Of a stretch of 64,000 nt of DNA, positions 16,900-26,225 are shown piece by piece. The notes beneath the pieces were generated by a model. That model saw only the letters and a program-made list of their open reading frames with translations. It was not told the DNA's origin and did not search any database. Position 1 is the stretch's first letter; every line of letters begins with the position of its first letter. The DNA lies in the NCBI RefSeq assembly GCF_002949735.1, contig NZ_CP026681.1, positions 3,410,001-3,474,000 of the forward strand, in the 5' to 3' direction. Made by a program: the position numbers and the translations under genes. The DNA comes from Nostoc sp. 'Peltigera membranacea cyanobiont' N6. Lineage in GTDB: Bacteria; Cyanobacteriota; Cyanobacteriia; Cyanobacteriales; Nostocaceae.

Positions 16900-18570
16900 C
16901 TACTGTAAAACAAATATCTTAGCTGTATATTTTGGTAAGTCAGTAACTAAACTATTCTCTCCAGATTCTACTTCCCGATTACTGACCCAATCTCGCAAAT
17001 ACTCAGCAGTTGGGAAGTCGGAAATTTTATATTGATTTAGATTCTGGTCAGAGAAATTTGCCACTATGACAACATGAGAATTTTGCTCATCCCAACGAGT
17101 GTAAGCCAGCACTTTATCATCTGCATTTTCATAAAAAAACTTAATATTATCGCTTTGCAAAGCTGGAGTTTGCTGGCGTAGAGCAATAAGCTTGCGATAA
17201 TACTCAAATAAATCATGATTCTGAGGGGCTGACAACAAAGACCAAGTAATCTTCTGCGGCTTAGTCACATCTTCGCTTTTTTGCTGGTATTCGCCAAACT
17301 CTTCTCCCATCCATAGCATGGGTACACCCATCGCTGTGATTAACAGAGTCGCTGCTAACTTTGCTCGTTGAAATGCGGCAGTGTCAAAGATACCGCAATT
17401 GCCTAACTCTCGTAATACACGTTCGCGATCGTGGGTTGCCAAATAATTAATCGCATTGGTAGCGATCGCATAACCCTGCTGTTTGGGATCTAAAACCTGC
17501 TTGAGTTGTTCTAATTCAAATGATTGACCGCAAATATATGGAATTATAAAGTAGCGAAAACTTTCATGCCAACAAGCATCTAATGGCCCATCTGGCTTGA
17601 CTACAGTGCTTGTATCGGGAATGTGTTCGGCAATATTGTAAAATTGCTTAGGTGCAGCATGGTTTTTTGCTTGCTTAGTTAGCCAGTTGAAAAATTCAAA
17701 GTTAGCTAATTGGCGCACTGCATCAAAGCGAATTCCATCAATGTGATACTCCTTAATCCAAAATTCTACTACATCGCTGATGTATTCCCATGCAGGCTTA
17801 ATATTTAAGTTTTTGTCATAATTATCATAGTTAAACTCTGGCCCCCAGTAGTTATCTGGGTCTTCAGGATAATGCTTATATTCGTAGTACCAGTAATTTC
17901 GGTCAATCAGTATTAAAGGACATTCTTCATCTGTGTGGTTATAAATTCCATCCATAAAGACGCGAATGCCTCTACCATGACACTCGTCAATCAACCGCTT
18001 TAAATCTTCTGTTGAACCGTAACTAGATTCTGTAGCAAAGAAGTGACGAACTTTATAACCCCAGTTATAATCACCAGGGTACTCATTAACTGGCATTAAT
18101 TGAATTGCATTAATTCCCAATTCGCAAAGATAATCTAACTTTTCAATTATCCCTAAATATTTGCCTCCTTTGTGAGAGCCAACTTCATCACCAGTAAAAT
18201 CTGCAACGTGCATTTCATATATAACTAATTCCCGATTATCAGGCAACGGCGTTTCATCGTGTTGCCAAAGGTAAGTATCAACAATGGTTCGCCCATCTTG
18301 AATGCGTACCCGGCTATATTTTTCTGTTTCATTAACATCTGTTGCTTTGGGATCGATGACATCTATCCATTCATCAGGTGTAAAATTTGGACTTTTGGTT
18401 TGAATCCGAAATTTGTATTGATAAATGCCATCCTCCAGTTTTATTTGAGTGCGAAAATAACCATCTTCACCTTTTGACATTGGAATTTCTTTCCAATCAG
18501 AAAAAGACCCAATTAAAGCTGCTCCTTTGTTGCGAGGAGCAAATAATGTAAATTCAGTTATATTTTCCAT
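16900..18570 (-). CDS. GH13 alpha-amylase family glycosidase with N-terminal CBM48
   Basis: 556 residues from the ATG at 18568-18570 (MENITEFTLFAPRNKGAALI); an upstream TTG would add 13 residues. Residues about 1-95 are a CBM48/E-set domain. The catalytic barrel has nucleophile Asp283 (GIRFDAVR), acid Glu315 (NIAEHIPD) and stabiliser Asp381 (LATHDRERV), all intact. It resembles branching-enzyme and trehalohydrolase relatives that act on alpha-glucans; the exact substrate is unclear. It lies 84 bases downstream of the radical SAM gene on the same strand, so it may be co-transcribed, but its function looks unrelated to that operon. Confidence 0.85.
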   Translation of the reverse strand: MENITEFTLFAPRNKGAALIGSFSDWKEIPMSKGEDGYFRTQIKLEDGIYQYKFRIQTKSPNFTPDEWIDVIDPKATDVNETEKYSRVRIQDGRTIVDTYLWQHDETPLPDNRELVIYEMHVADFTGDEVGSHKGGKYLGIIEKLDYLCELGINAIQLMPVNEYPGDYNWGYKVRHFFATESSYGSTEDLKRLIDECHGRGIRVFMDGIYNHTDEECPLILIDRNYWYYEYKHYPEDPDNYWGPEFNYDNYDKNLNIKPAWEYISDVVEFWIKEYHIDGIRFDAVRQLANFEFFNWLTKQAKNHAAPKQFYNIAEHIPDTSTVVKPDGPLDACWHESFRYFIIPYICGQSFELEQLKQVLDPKQQGYAIATNAINYLATHDRERVLRELGNCGIFDTAAFQRAKLAATLLITAMGVPMLWMGEEFGEYQQKSEDVTKPQKITWSLLSAPQNHDLFEYYRKLIALRQQTPALQSDNIKFFYENADDKVLAYTRWDEQNSHVVIVANFSDQNLNQYKISDFPTAEYLRDWVSNREVESGENSLVTDLPKYTAKIFVLQ

Positions 18571-18654
18571 TGCGGCTCGATTATATTTTTGGCGATTACT
18601 ACGTTTCAAAGATTGCTCTTGATTTAAAGCATTAAGGACAATACGTCTTAATAC

Positions 18655-20148
18655 TTAACTATATTTGAGAAGGCGCAAGCCCTCTAGCCGAAGAGCTTCA
18701 GGGTATAAAGCTTTGTAAATATTGCAATTTGGAGATTGAATATCATAACGGCCTGTAGCCTTAAACGTAGCCAAAGAGCAACCACCTGTACACCAATATT
18801 TCCACTCACATGTACGACAGCCTTCTTTTTCTTCAACAGATAAATTCTGAATACCTGTTTTATCTTGTCGCACAACACTTAAAGGATCTTGAGTGTTGAT
18901 TGAAGATATAGTTTTATGTAGCTGCATCTGACATTTGGCAATTTGTCCTTGGTAATCAAATACGAGATAGCTTTGCCCAACTCCACAAGTTCGTTTATGA
19001 GGAGATGCTAAATTAGCACGATCGACTAATGAACCTAATAAGCTTCGATTAGGTAATTTCAATTCTATAACTTTGAATGCTGCCAACATTCCCTTAATCA
19101 GCCGAGATTCTTCTAGTTGCAAGTCTTCGTAAGAGGCGGACAGTTCGTTTTCACGATAGAAATTTAAACTAAAGGGCAAATTATGCTCTAATATCCATTC
19201 AATCAGATCGGGTAATCCTTCTGCATTCCGCCCGCTAACGGTGATAGAAATATCAGGTATTAGACCATTTTGTAAAGCAATCTTAATACCCCGTTCAACA
19301 TCTTGAAACGATCCCTTTCCGCCTGCATAAGTTCGTTGAATATTGTGGAAATCTGATAACCCATCTAGTGAAATCATTAGACGCAGATTCAATATTTGAA
19401 GCATCTCAATAATCTCAGGTGTAATCAATGTTCCATTACTGAGAACAACTCCATCTAATATAATGTTTCTTTCTTCGCTAAGAGATTTAGCATATAAATG
19501 GAGATCCTTGATTAAAGGAGAGCATAGTAAGGCTTCTCCGCCTGCATATTTTAGTTTGACGCGGCGGTAATGATTTAAGGTGGCAGAGCGAAATGTAGAT
19601 TCAATAGCTGCTCTACCTATATCTATTGACATATCTCTGGCTAAATGAGGAAGGTAGCAGTAGTCACATCTTAAGTTACAGCGATCGGTGATATGTAACC
19701 ATGCTGATAAAGTTTCTGGTATTTCATTTAGGTTAAATAAGCTATTATTTTTAGGAATAATTAAACGGGCTTGATATAGTTCCTGAATAGCTGTCTTTAA
19801 GTCTATTTCGTTAATATGAGAATGCGCTGTTGTGATATTATGTAATTTATGAGGTTTTTTAAATATATTTAGTATATCTAGTGCGGATTGATTTAGAATT
19901 ACTACCTTATGATCGGTTCCATAACAGATAGAGTAAGTATCATCTAAATTCATAATTTGCGAGTTGGGAGATATCACAAACTCTGTTTCCAACATCCCCA
20001 AAGATAATTGGATATCTGAGCTTAATTCTGCTAAAGGGGATAAGTCACAGGCACAGTCCCCTCCATCACAATCGCATTGCCCAGTTGCTATGTAGGTAGA
20101 ATTAAGAGAAACTAAAATTCTAGGTCGATCAATTTTTTTACTAAGCAT
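18655..20148 (-). CDS. Radical SAM/SPASM protein, peptide-maturase-like
   Basis: 497 residues from the ATG at 20146-20148, which overlaps the stop of the NTPase gene (ATGCTTAG), implying translational coupling; a GTG at 20170-20172 is an alternative. The radical SAM 4Fe-4S site is CNLRCDYC (Cys157, Cys161, Cys164). The C-terminal SPASM-like cluster has Cys444, Cys447, Cys453, Cys457 and Cys475. Between the N-terminus and the barrel is a region (about 60-140) that could be a PqqD/RRE-like peptide-recognition domain. Near residue 25 is an unusual CDCDGGDCACD motif. SPASM enzymes usually modify ribosomal peptides. Last gene of the protease/NTPase operon. The substrate is not evident. Confidence 0.82.
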   Translation of the reverse strand: MLSKKIDRPRILVSLNSTYIATGQCDCDGGDCACDLSPLAELSSDIQLSLGMLETEFVISPNSQIMNLDDTYSICYGTDHKVVILNQSALDILNIFKKPHKLHNITTAHSHINEIDLKTAIQELYQARLIIPKNNSLFNLNEIPETLSAWLHITDRCNLRCDYCYLPHLARDMSIDIGRAAIESTFRSATLNHYRRVKLKYAGGEALLCSPLIKDLHLYAKSLSEERNIILDGVVLSNGTLITPEIIEMLQILNLRLMISLDGLSDFHNIQRTYAGGKGSFQDVERGIKIALQNGLIPDISITVSGRNAEGLPDLIEWILEHNLPFSLNFYRENELSASYEDLQLEESRLIKGMLAAFKVIELKLPNRSLLGSLVDRANLASPHKRTCGVGQSYLVFDYQGQIAKCQMQLHKTISSINTQDPLSVVRQDKTGIQNLSVEEKEGCRTCEWKYWCTGGCSLATFKATGRYDIQSPNCNIYKALYPEALRLEGLRLLKYS

Positions 20149-22933
20149 GAGAAGATGGCTGTTTTGTTGCACGGATTCTAGTTAAAAACATTTGTTGATC
20201 GCACCATTCCTTGAGAGCTTTATTGTCTTGCCATTGATGTTTGAGTTGCTGGATTAAAGTTTTAGCAAGTTCTATCGGCAATCGTTCGATTTTCTTTTGC
20301 AGCAGATTTAGCTCATGTTGAATCGAATACGGCCCAAAACCTCCATCCTGGAAGATTTTAGGGATGCCTTGAGCATATTTTGCAAAGGCAAGATCGTAGT
20401 TCGCTTGTTGAAATGCAACATCACCTTCTATCCGTAATATCCGACCAAAGTACAATTGATAGGTATTTTGATATGATAAGAAGCGATCGCTAAGTTCTCG
20501 TGCATAATCTGAAATATTCTCGTATGCTTTTGCATAATAATCAAACTCTGCTTTCCCTACCAGGCTATCGATGGCATACCGCATGTCATTGTACTCTAGA
20601 CTAGTCTGGTAAGAGCGATCGTTGAGTTTGAGAGCTTGTTCTTGCAGAGAGCGATCGCCTGTTTGAAACCCAAGATGCCAATAGACACTGGCCGTTTGGT
20701 GCAAAATTTTAGGTAATTCCTCTTCAAGTCCGTATTTATCTGCCAGTTTCAGGCTTTTTTCTAAAGCATCTTGAGCAAGACTTAGCAGATTGAGATCCCA
20801 CTGTACTTGTGTCACATCCCAAACGGCTTCATTTACGACTTCAGCACTAAACCACTGATTTAAGCCTAATTGAAAGTATGCCCTACACAATATTCGATTA
20901 TCGTTTTCTTCATTGTCGCAACGGCTTAACGCCCGTTCAAGTAGCTGTTTAGCTTTAATATAATTACCATTATCTACCAAAATAGCAGCAGAGGCAATTT
21001 CGGCATCGGCTATTTCGCGCTCACTTTCAACACTAGACCACATATCAATGGCTGCCTTAAAACACTGTTCAGCCTTTACATAATCTTTTTGTTGCCCGTA
21101 CAAAAATCCTAAGTTATTCTGAATGCTAGCCATAACTTGAGTTAAGCCTTTATCAGGTATGTCAACTTCCATCGCAGCATCCCAACCTAGTTTGTAATAT
21201 TTTTCAGCTTCGTTAAACTTGTTGAGTTGTCGATAAAGATAACCAACTTGGTTAGCTACGCGAGGTATAGCAGATGATAGCCTGTTTCCTTGAACTAGGG
21301 ATAAACACTCTTGCTGATATTTCAAAGCTTCGTCATAAAGATGTAACTTGGTATTCAGTATTCCCAAGACATTATAAATATCTGCCTTATGAGAAGAATT
21401 AGAAGATTGTTCAGATAGTATCCCCTCCAGTTTTTTCACCTCATGTTCTGTTGTACTCTTGTCTTTAAGGGCGTGAACAATCCTTGATTCAAAAATAACC
21501 AGTCTAAGCTTTTGATCGGGGTTTAGGTCTTTTTCAAACTGTTTAAGAAGCGTTAATAATTGCTTGACAAAGCTAATTTTCTTAGCTTGAGTGCGGATTG
21601 TATTAGTAACTTTATACCAAGTCTCAAAGCCTGTTGTCAGATCGGCGTATAAAGCATTCCATAGCCATCGCGTAGTATTGAATTCTCGTAATTGTTTCAG
21701 TTCTTCAATTAGAAACTCAATATTGGCTACTTTATGAGAATCATCAGAGGAAAGTTGAACCTCCAATATCCTTTTTTGTGGCCCTAGCTGATAATCTTTT
21801 TGCTCAAAATATTTAGCAGCAATCCGACTATCTCGTTTTCTCCATTCAAAATCTGGGTCAATATCTGTCCACACATATTTATCAACCAAGTCTCGCACAA
21901 TATCATGTAATGATATTTGATTGCCACTCATTACTGGTTTGATAAAAAAGTAGCTTTGGGCATCAATAAATAATTTTTCAGCATCTTCCATCGATAGTTC
22001 TAATAAATTAGCAATATCATAACTATCTAATGGGTAGATACGTGAAAGCAACAGGGTTAGCCTGTCCATTGATGTCCGAAGCTGTGTAATATGACGAACC
22101 ATTTCAGCTTCAAATCCGCCTGTTTTTTCCAACCTGGCTGGAATAGTTTTTATATCTTCACTCTCTAACCAATCTGGAATAACTTCTCGATAAGCATACT
22201 CTACTCCAAATTCAATCATAATGGGGCTGCCACCAGAAAGAACTATGATTTTTTCAACTAAGTCTTTCCCAAGATTAAAGTGAAGTTGCTCCTCTTTAGA
22301 AATAATGTATGTCTGCACATCCTCATGAGTAAATTCATTTAACTCAAAATAAGTTAATTCTTCTTCCTTAAATGACCTTTCTAGAATTGGACGAGCAACG
22401 CTAGAACGACCTGCAAAAATAAATACTGCGTTATCTAGTTGCTGGCATAAATTAGCGATATATTCCCAAACTTCCGCTCTTATTTCTGGTTGTCCTAACT
22501 TCTCAACCGTATCAATTAGAAATACTAGTCTCTGTTGTCTGGATTTTCGATTAATTTCATCTACTAAAAACTTTTCAATTTGTCTGCGTTCTTCTTGGTA
22601 TGCGATTTCACTGAGGTGGTTTTCATCTTCTCTTAGTTGTCGTAACCTCAGCAGCCATTCTTGATATGTATTGTCATACAATTGCTTGGCAATTTGAGTG
22701 CATAAATCTTCTGCATCATTAAAAATAGGGGTATCGCAATCAATAATTTCACTTGTAACGAGTTGAATTTGATTGAGGCGGTTTTGTAATTCATTAAGCA
22801 ACCAAGTTTTGCCAATTCCACCTCTACCTTCTACTAAAACAACATGCAGTGTGTTAGTTTTTTGAACGAGGGAAATAATTCGATTTAGATGTTCTTCACG
22901 ACCAACAAATTCTAATTTATCTATTTCAAACAT
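20141..22933 (-). CDS. STAND-type NTPase with C-terminal TPR array
   Basis: 930 residues. It begins with LEFVGREEHLNRI, then Walker A GRGGIGKT (36-43), Walker B LVFLID (136-141) and a sensor-like FIFAGRSS (about 172). A winged-helix region follows (about 280-350). Residues about 510-880 are TPR-like helical repeats, for example NQVGYLYRQLNKFNEAEKYY and NLGFLYGQQKDYVKAEQCF. This is the STAND (NACHT/NB-ARC) layout: a ligand-gated ATP switch with a repeat sensor. It lies 14 bases after the ATPase gene and overlaps the radical SAM gene. By analogy it senses a signal and controls the operon's protease or modification arm; this is inference. Confidence 0.82.
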   Translation of the reverse strand: MFEIDKLEFVGREEHLNRIISLVQKTNTLHVVLVEGRGGIGKTWLLNELQNRLNQIQLVTSEIIDCDTPIFNDAEDLCTQIAKQLYDNTYQEWLLRLRQLREDENHLSEIAYQEERRQIEKFLVDEINRKSRQQRLVFLIDTVEKLGQPEIRAEVWEYIANLCQQLDNAVFIFAGRSSVARPILERSFKEEELTYFELNEFTHEDVQTYIISKEEQLHFNLGKDLVEKIIVLSGGSPIMIEFGVEYAYREVIPDWLESEDIKTIPARLEKTGGFEAEMVRHITQLRTSMDRLTLLLSRIYPLDSYDIANLLELSMEDAEKLFIDAQSYFFIKPVMSGNQISLHDIVRDLVDKYVWTDIDPDFEWRKRDSRIAAKYFEQKDYQLGPQKRILEVQLSSDDSHKVANIEFLIEELKQLREFNTTRWLWNALYADLTTGFETWYKVTNTIRTQAKKISFVKQLLTLLKQFEKDLNPDQKLRLVIFESRIVHALKDKSTTEHEVKKLEGILSEQSSNSSHKADIYNVLGILNTKLHLYDEALKYQQECLSLVQGNRLSSAIPRVANQVGYLYRQLNKFNEAEKYYKLGWDAAMEVDIPDKGLTQVMASIQNNLGFLYGQQKDYVKAEQCFKAAIDMWSSVESEREIADAEIASAAILVDNGNYIKAKQLLERALSRCDNEENDNRILCRAYFQLGLNQWFSAEVVNEAVWDVTQVQWDLNLLSLAQDALEKSLKLADKYGLEEELPKILHQTASVYWHLGFQTGDRSLQEQALKLNDRSYQTSLEYNDMRYAIDSLVGKAEFDYYAKAYENISDYARELSDRFLSYQNTYQLYFGRILRIEGDVAFQQANYDLAFAKYAQGIPKIFQDGGFGPYSIQHELNLLQKKIERLPIELAKTLIQQLKHQWQDNKALKEWCDQQMFLTRIRATKQPSSHA

Positions 22934-22947
22934 AATAGACTCCTGAG

Positions 22948-24624
22948 TTAGTTATTTTGAATAGCTTCATCAAGCTTATGAATTAAATATCTATAGGGTG
23001 TATCATTATATTCGTCATTGTGCAGATAGTAATTGACAAGAAACTGAAATTCCCAGTCATGCTCTACTTCAGATTTAAGGGTAGACAGAAATTCGTGGGT
23101 TTGTTCTCGGTCTGTATTGCGGAATATTCCAATAGTTTCTTCAACAGTTTCATCAAAGAAAGTTCGGCGAAGTTCTTGTCGATAAGCCAAACTATCAGCA
23201 CCATAATTTATAAATCCAGCGTGTTGCTGAAGAGTTTGAAAAAAATACTGCATTGACCAAGTTCCTGCAAGAGCAAAATCATTCTTTGATTTCAGATCAT
23301 CAACATAGTCTCTACAAATTTGAGCCGCTTCCTTACAAAGATTTTGAAAGTTTTCAGGCGAACTTTCTCGCAGGAGACCAATAACTAGCAGCCGACGGGT
23401 CATTCCGTCTTTAATAAACGTTTTGTCACGAGTAAAAATAGATGTCTTTGTTAATTCAGTGCTTAATTTAAAACTGTCACCATTGAAAGGCAACTGAAAT
23501 CTTTGAAAGGCTTCCTTTAATATCCAAGAACCGTTTAGTATAGGAAATATACTTAATTTTTCAATAGATTCGTATAGATGGTTATTTTCTTTTGTCAAGC
23601 TTTCTTTAATCTGATCTCTACAATTTTTGAGGTTTTTTTCCCATATTCTGCTGCCATAACTGGTTAAAAACCAATTAACTGTGTAACCCTCACTTCGATA
23701 AACTTTTAGGGCTTCAGCAATAGACCCTGGATGCCCACCAGTTAAATACAGTAAGTGTCCTGCAAGTAGAGCAAGACTTTCAGAGGTCATGTCTATCGGT
23801 TTGAGATATTTTGTTGCTGTATCCTGAATCACTTCCCAATTAAAAAGAGAGAGTATTCGTTTGGGAAAAATCAAATCTCGCGGGAGATCGGTAAGGCAGC
23901 GAGTTGCAATTATAACTCGAAGACTCTTAGAATTATCTTTAAAAAATTGTAATCCTTTCAAACATTTTTCAATTCTCTCACTCAATTTTTTTAGTTGATC
24001 AAAAATTTCGTTTAAACGTTGTTTGTGTGGGGCATTTCCATCCAGATCGATTAGGAGTACAATACCTTTCTTTCCTTTATTATCTATCTGCTCCTGCGAT
24101 TGCAATTTACGCCAATTTCCATGTAATAATGAACCCAAGCGCTCTCCCCAAGGCAACTCATTTCCTTCTTTGATTTGAATATTGAGAGAACTAGCTAATT
24201 CCTTTTCTAAGTCCTCAATACTTTGATCGCCAGACATAGAAGCATAAGCGCAACACCATTGTAATTCTTGAAATCGCTTCTGTATGTGTTTGAGAAATTC
24301 TGTTTTTCCGTAACCTTTAGGAGCCGTTATCAGACAATAAGTAGGAAAATTATTTCCCGTAATCTCACTAATTGTAGCATCTCGATTAGTGAATGGTATT
24401 TTATCAGGATCAACTTGGTCTAGAGATTCTTGATTTAGCTGACTTAACTCTGAGTAAGCTTTTTCTATTTCCTTAAATTTATCCTTAAGTTGCCTTTCTA
24501 ATTGATCTTTATGTACATTATTTAGCGTCCACCCTATTTGGTTGCTGAGACTTTCAATTTCAGTGTTTAACCGGGCTATTAACTGCTCTAAATAGTTCTT
24601 TTGTAAATCTGAGGAATTTTTCAT
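22948..24624 (-). CDS. AAA-type ATPase with N-terminal adaptor-like helices
   Basis: 558 residues, ATG at 24622-24624. Residues about 5-68 are helical and resemble the C-terminal 39 residues of the protease encoded just upstream. Walker A is APKGYGKT (101-108) and Walker B GIVLLIDLDG (about 187-196). A sensor-like VIIATRCL follows. The C-terminal half is helical without recognisable repeats. The protein fits the NTPase partner of a trypsin-centred conflict system. It sits 5 bases after the protease gene and 14 before the STAND NTPase gene. The exact ATPase clade is not determined. Confidence 0.75.
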   Translation of the reverse strand: MKNSSDLQKNYLEQLIARLNTEIESLSNQIGWTLNNVHKDQLERQLKDKFKEIEKAYSELSQLNQESLDQVDPDKIPFTNRDATISEITGNNFPTYCLITAPKGYGKTEFLKHIQKRFQELQWCCAYASMSGDQSIEDLEKELASSLNIQIKEGNELPWGERLGSLLHGNWRKLQSQEQIDNKGKKGIVLLIDLDGNAPHKQRLNEIFDQLKKLSERIEKCLKGLQFFKDNSKSLRVIIATRCLTDLPRDLIFPKRILSLFNWEVIQDTATKYLKPIDMTSESLALLAGHLLYLTGGHPGSIAEALKVYRSEGYTVNWFLTSYGSRIWEKNLKNCRDQIKESLTKENNHLYESIEKLSIFPILNGSWILKEAFQRFQLPFNGDSFKLSTELTKTSIFTRDKTFIKDGMTRRLLVIGLLRESSPENFQNLCKEAAQICRDYVDDLKSKNDFALAGTWSMQYFFQTLQQHAGFINYGADSLAYRQELRRTFFDETVEETIGIFRNTDREQTHEFLSTLKSEVEHDWEFQFLVNYYLHNDEYNDTPYRYLIHKLDEAIQNN

Positions 24625-24629
24625 TGTAT

Positions 24630-25517
24630 TTAAATGGCATTAAGTTCGCTTTCTACTCGACCGAGTTCTTGAAGTATGGCGTTGATTTGCCGTTGAATGA
24701 TATTGCGATCGCTCGCACCAAGTGTATAGTTAAGTTGGTTGTAAGCTGCCTCATAGTCACTACTTAGAACCTCAAAGCGTCGTTGCAAAGTTTTGATTTT
24801 GAGTTGTTGTACCCGGCTTGGACTCTTTTGAGTATGTGCATTTGATGAAATCGGCAAGGTTATTTCATCCCATGCTTTAGTCAATACATCCCCCGGAATC
24901 ATGAAAGCAGTCTTGATATTTTCTCGCTGTTTCTCCGCCGCCACAGCCATACCAACTACTCCTGCAAGGGTTTCATCCCATATAGGCGCACCACTAAAGC
25001 CCGGTTCTACCCTATAGCCAGTTACCTTACTGTCTTCTAGTTGCACCCATCCCTTTCCTTGCCCGTCTCGTAACACCCCTGTAGACCAAACGCCATCATT
25101 GTGTCCGTGGGGAAAACCGAATATGCGGAAAGGATGCTCCCAGACGTTATTAGCTGAGATTAGCTTGATAGGTTGTGCTTCATGAGGCAACTGTCCTTCT
25201 ATTTGCAACCCAGCAATATCTTCAGGTTCGGAGGTTGATAGGTTGTTGACAACGGGTTGCCAAAAAACAACTTTAGCTTTTAGTTGTTGCCCTGATGCAA
25301 TTAAGGGGAAATCCAAGTAAATATCATGACTAGGAGCTTCAACAATATCTTCTGGTAAAGATAGAGCCGAGGTAACAACATGAGCGCATGTCAGAATATA
25401 ATTTCGAGTTCGCCCCGATACTAAAAAACCTACACCAACGACCGCACCGTTGGGATGGAAAATTCGAGCGATCGCTGACCTAAAAGCTGGAATATAATTA
25501 TCTGCAATGGATGCCAT
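24630..25517 (-). CDS. Trypsin-like serine protease with C-terminal adaptor-like helices
   Basis: 295 residues, ATG at 25515-25517, no signal peptide, so cytoplasmic. The catalytic triad is visible: His46 (LTCAHVV), Asp100 (EPEDIAGL) and Ser175 (EPGFSGAPI). Residues about 236-295 form a helical hairpin (YEAAYNQLNYTL, then RNIIQRQINAILQELGRVES). An intracellular trypsin-like protease fused to such a module is the hallmark effector of trypsin-centred NTP-dependent conflict systems. It is flanked by a TRYPCO1-like gene (6 bases upstream) and the ATPase gene (5 bases downstream). Confidence 0.85.
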   Translation of the reverse strand: MASIADNYIPAFRSAIARIFHPNGAVVGVGFLVSGRTRNYILTCAHVVTSALSLPEDIVEAPSHDIYLDFPLIASGQQLKAKVVFWQPVVNNLSTSEPEDIAGLQIEGQLPHEAQPIKLISANNVWEHPFRIFGFPHGHNDGVWSTGVLRDGQGKGWVQLEDSKVTGYRVEPGFSGAPIWDETLAGVVGMAVAAEKQRENIKTAFMIPGDVLTKAWDEITLPISSNAHTQKSPSRVQQLKIKTLQRRFEVLSSDYEAAYNQLNYTLGASDRNIIQRQINAILQELGRVESELNAI

Positions 25518-25523
25518 ATTTTA

Positions 25524-25865
25524 CTATGCCTTGTTTTGCTTCCATTTCAAGGTAATTTCGTAGTTAGCTTCACCACCTACAGAAGTAAAAATTGCACCTG
25601 CAACTGCATTTAACTTAATACCAAACTTAACCTCTACCTCATCGGCAGGTGTATTAAGCTGACTCAGTTTGATGATAATCGCTGAAGCTACAGGTTGTAT
25701 TTGATCTAATACTTCATCAAATTTCTTTTTAGCTTCAACTACTATTTGTCCAGCATCTGGTCTAGCAACACGTACAAGAGAATTGCTATTTTCTGGCTCA
25801 TCAACTTCAGCTAAAAACTTTGTACCATCTTCTAGAGAAAACTCTGTGATTTGTTTCCGAGTCAT
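25524..25865 (-). CDS. Trypsin-co-occurring domain 1 (CU044_2847-like) protein
   Basis: 113 residues. The protein begins TEFSLEDGTKFLAEVDEPE, has a helical middle (KKKFDEVLDQIQPVASAIII), then ELTNEG-free beta strands with VEVKFGIKLNAVAGAIFTS and a final YEITLKWK. This matches the small alpha+beta proteins named for co-occurrence with trypsin-like proteases. The ATG at 25863-25865 opens the operon. The role in the family is unknown; it may regulate or be cut by the protease. The call rests on remembered family sequence plus the diagnostic neighbour. Confidence 0.75.
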   Translation of the reverse strand: MTRKQITEFSLEDGTKFLAEVDEPENSNSLVRVARPDAGQIVVEAKKKFDEVLDQIQPVASAIIIKLSQLNTPADEVEVKFGIKLNAVAGAIFTSVGGEANYEITLKWKQNKA

Positions 25866-26225
25866 GGTAGAACCTGTTATTTTGAACTAATAGTTTAATG
25901 TCTAAATAATCAAGATAGTTTGCAGAAGTTTTTGTACATAATCTTCTTTTGTTCTAGATGTCCCGATTAAACCTTGCTATAAGCGATGAATCGCTCACTA
26001 CGAACAATGCTTGCTGCAAACTTTGTCCTGGGTCAACCCTCGAACTTTGTGAAGTTTCGACCAACTTCCGGCTGTTTGGGCGTTAAAGCTGTTGGATTCT
26101 CATGTAATAGATTTAACAATTAATATATTAATTGTTATATTAGTTATATATGTACCCTGACTTCAATTAGTAATTATACTGAGTTAGACCTTGGCAAGGA
26201 AACAAAGATGTAATGGAACCCTAAG

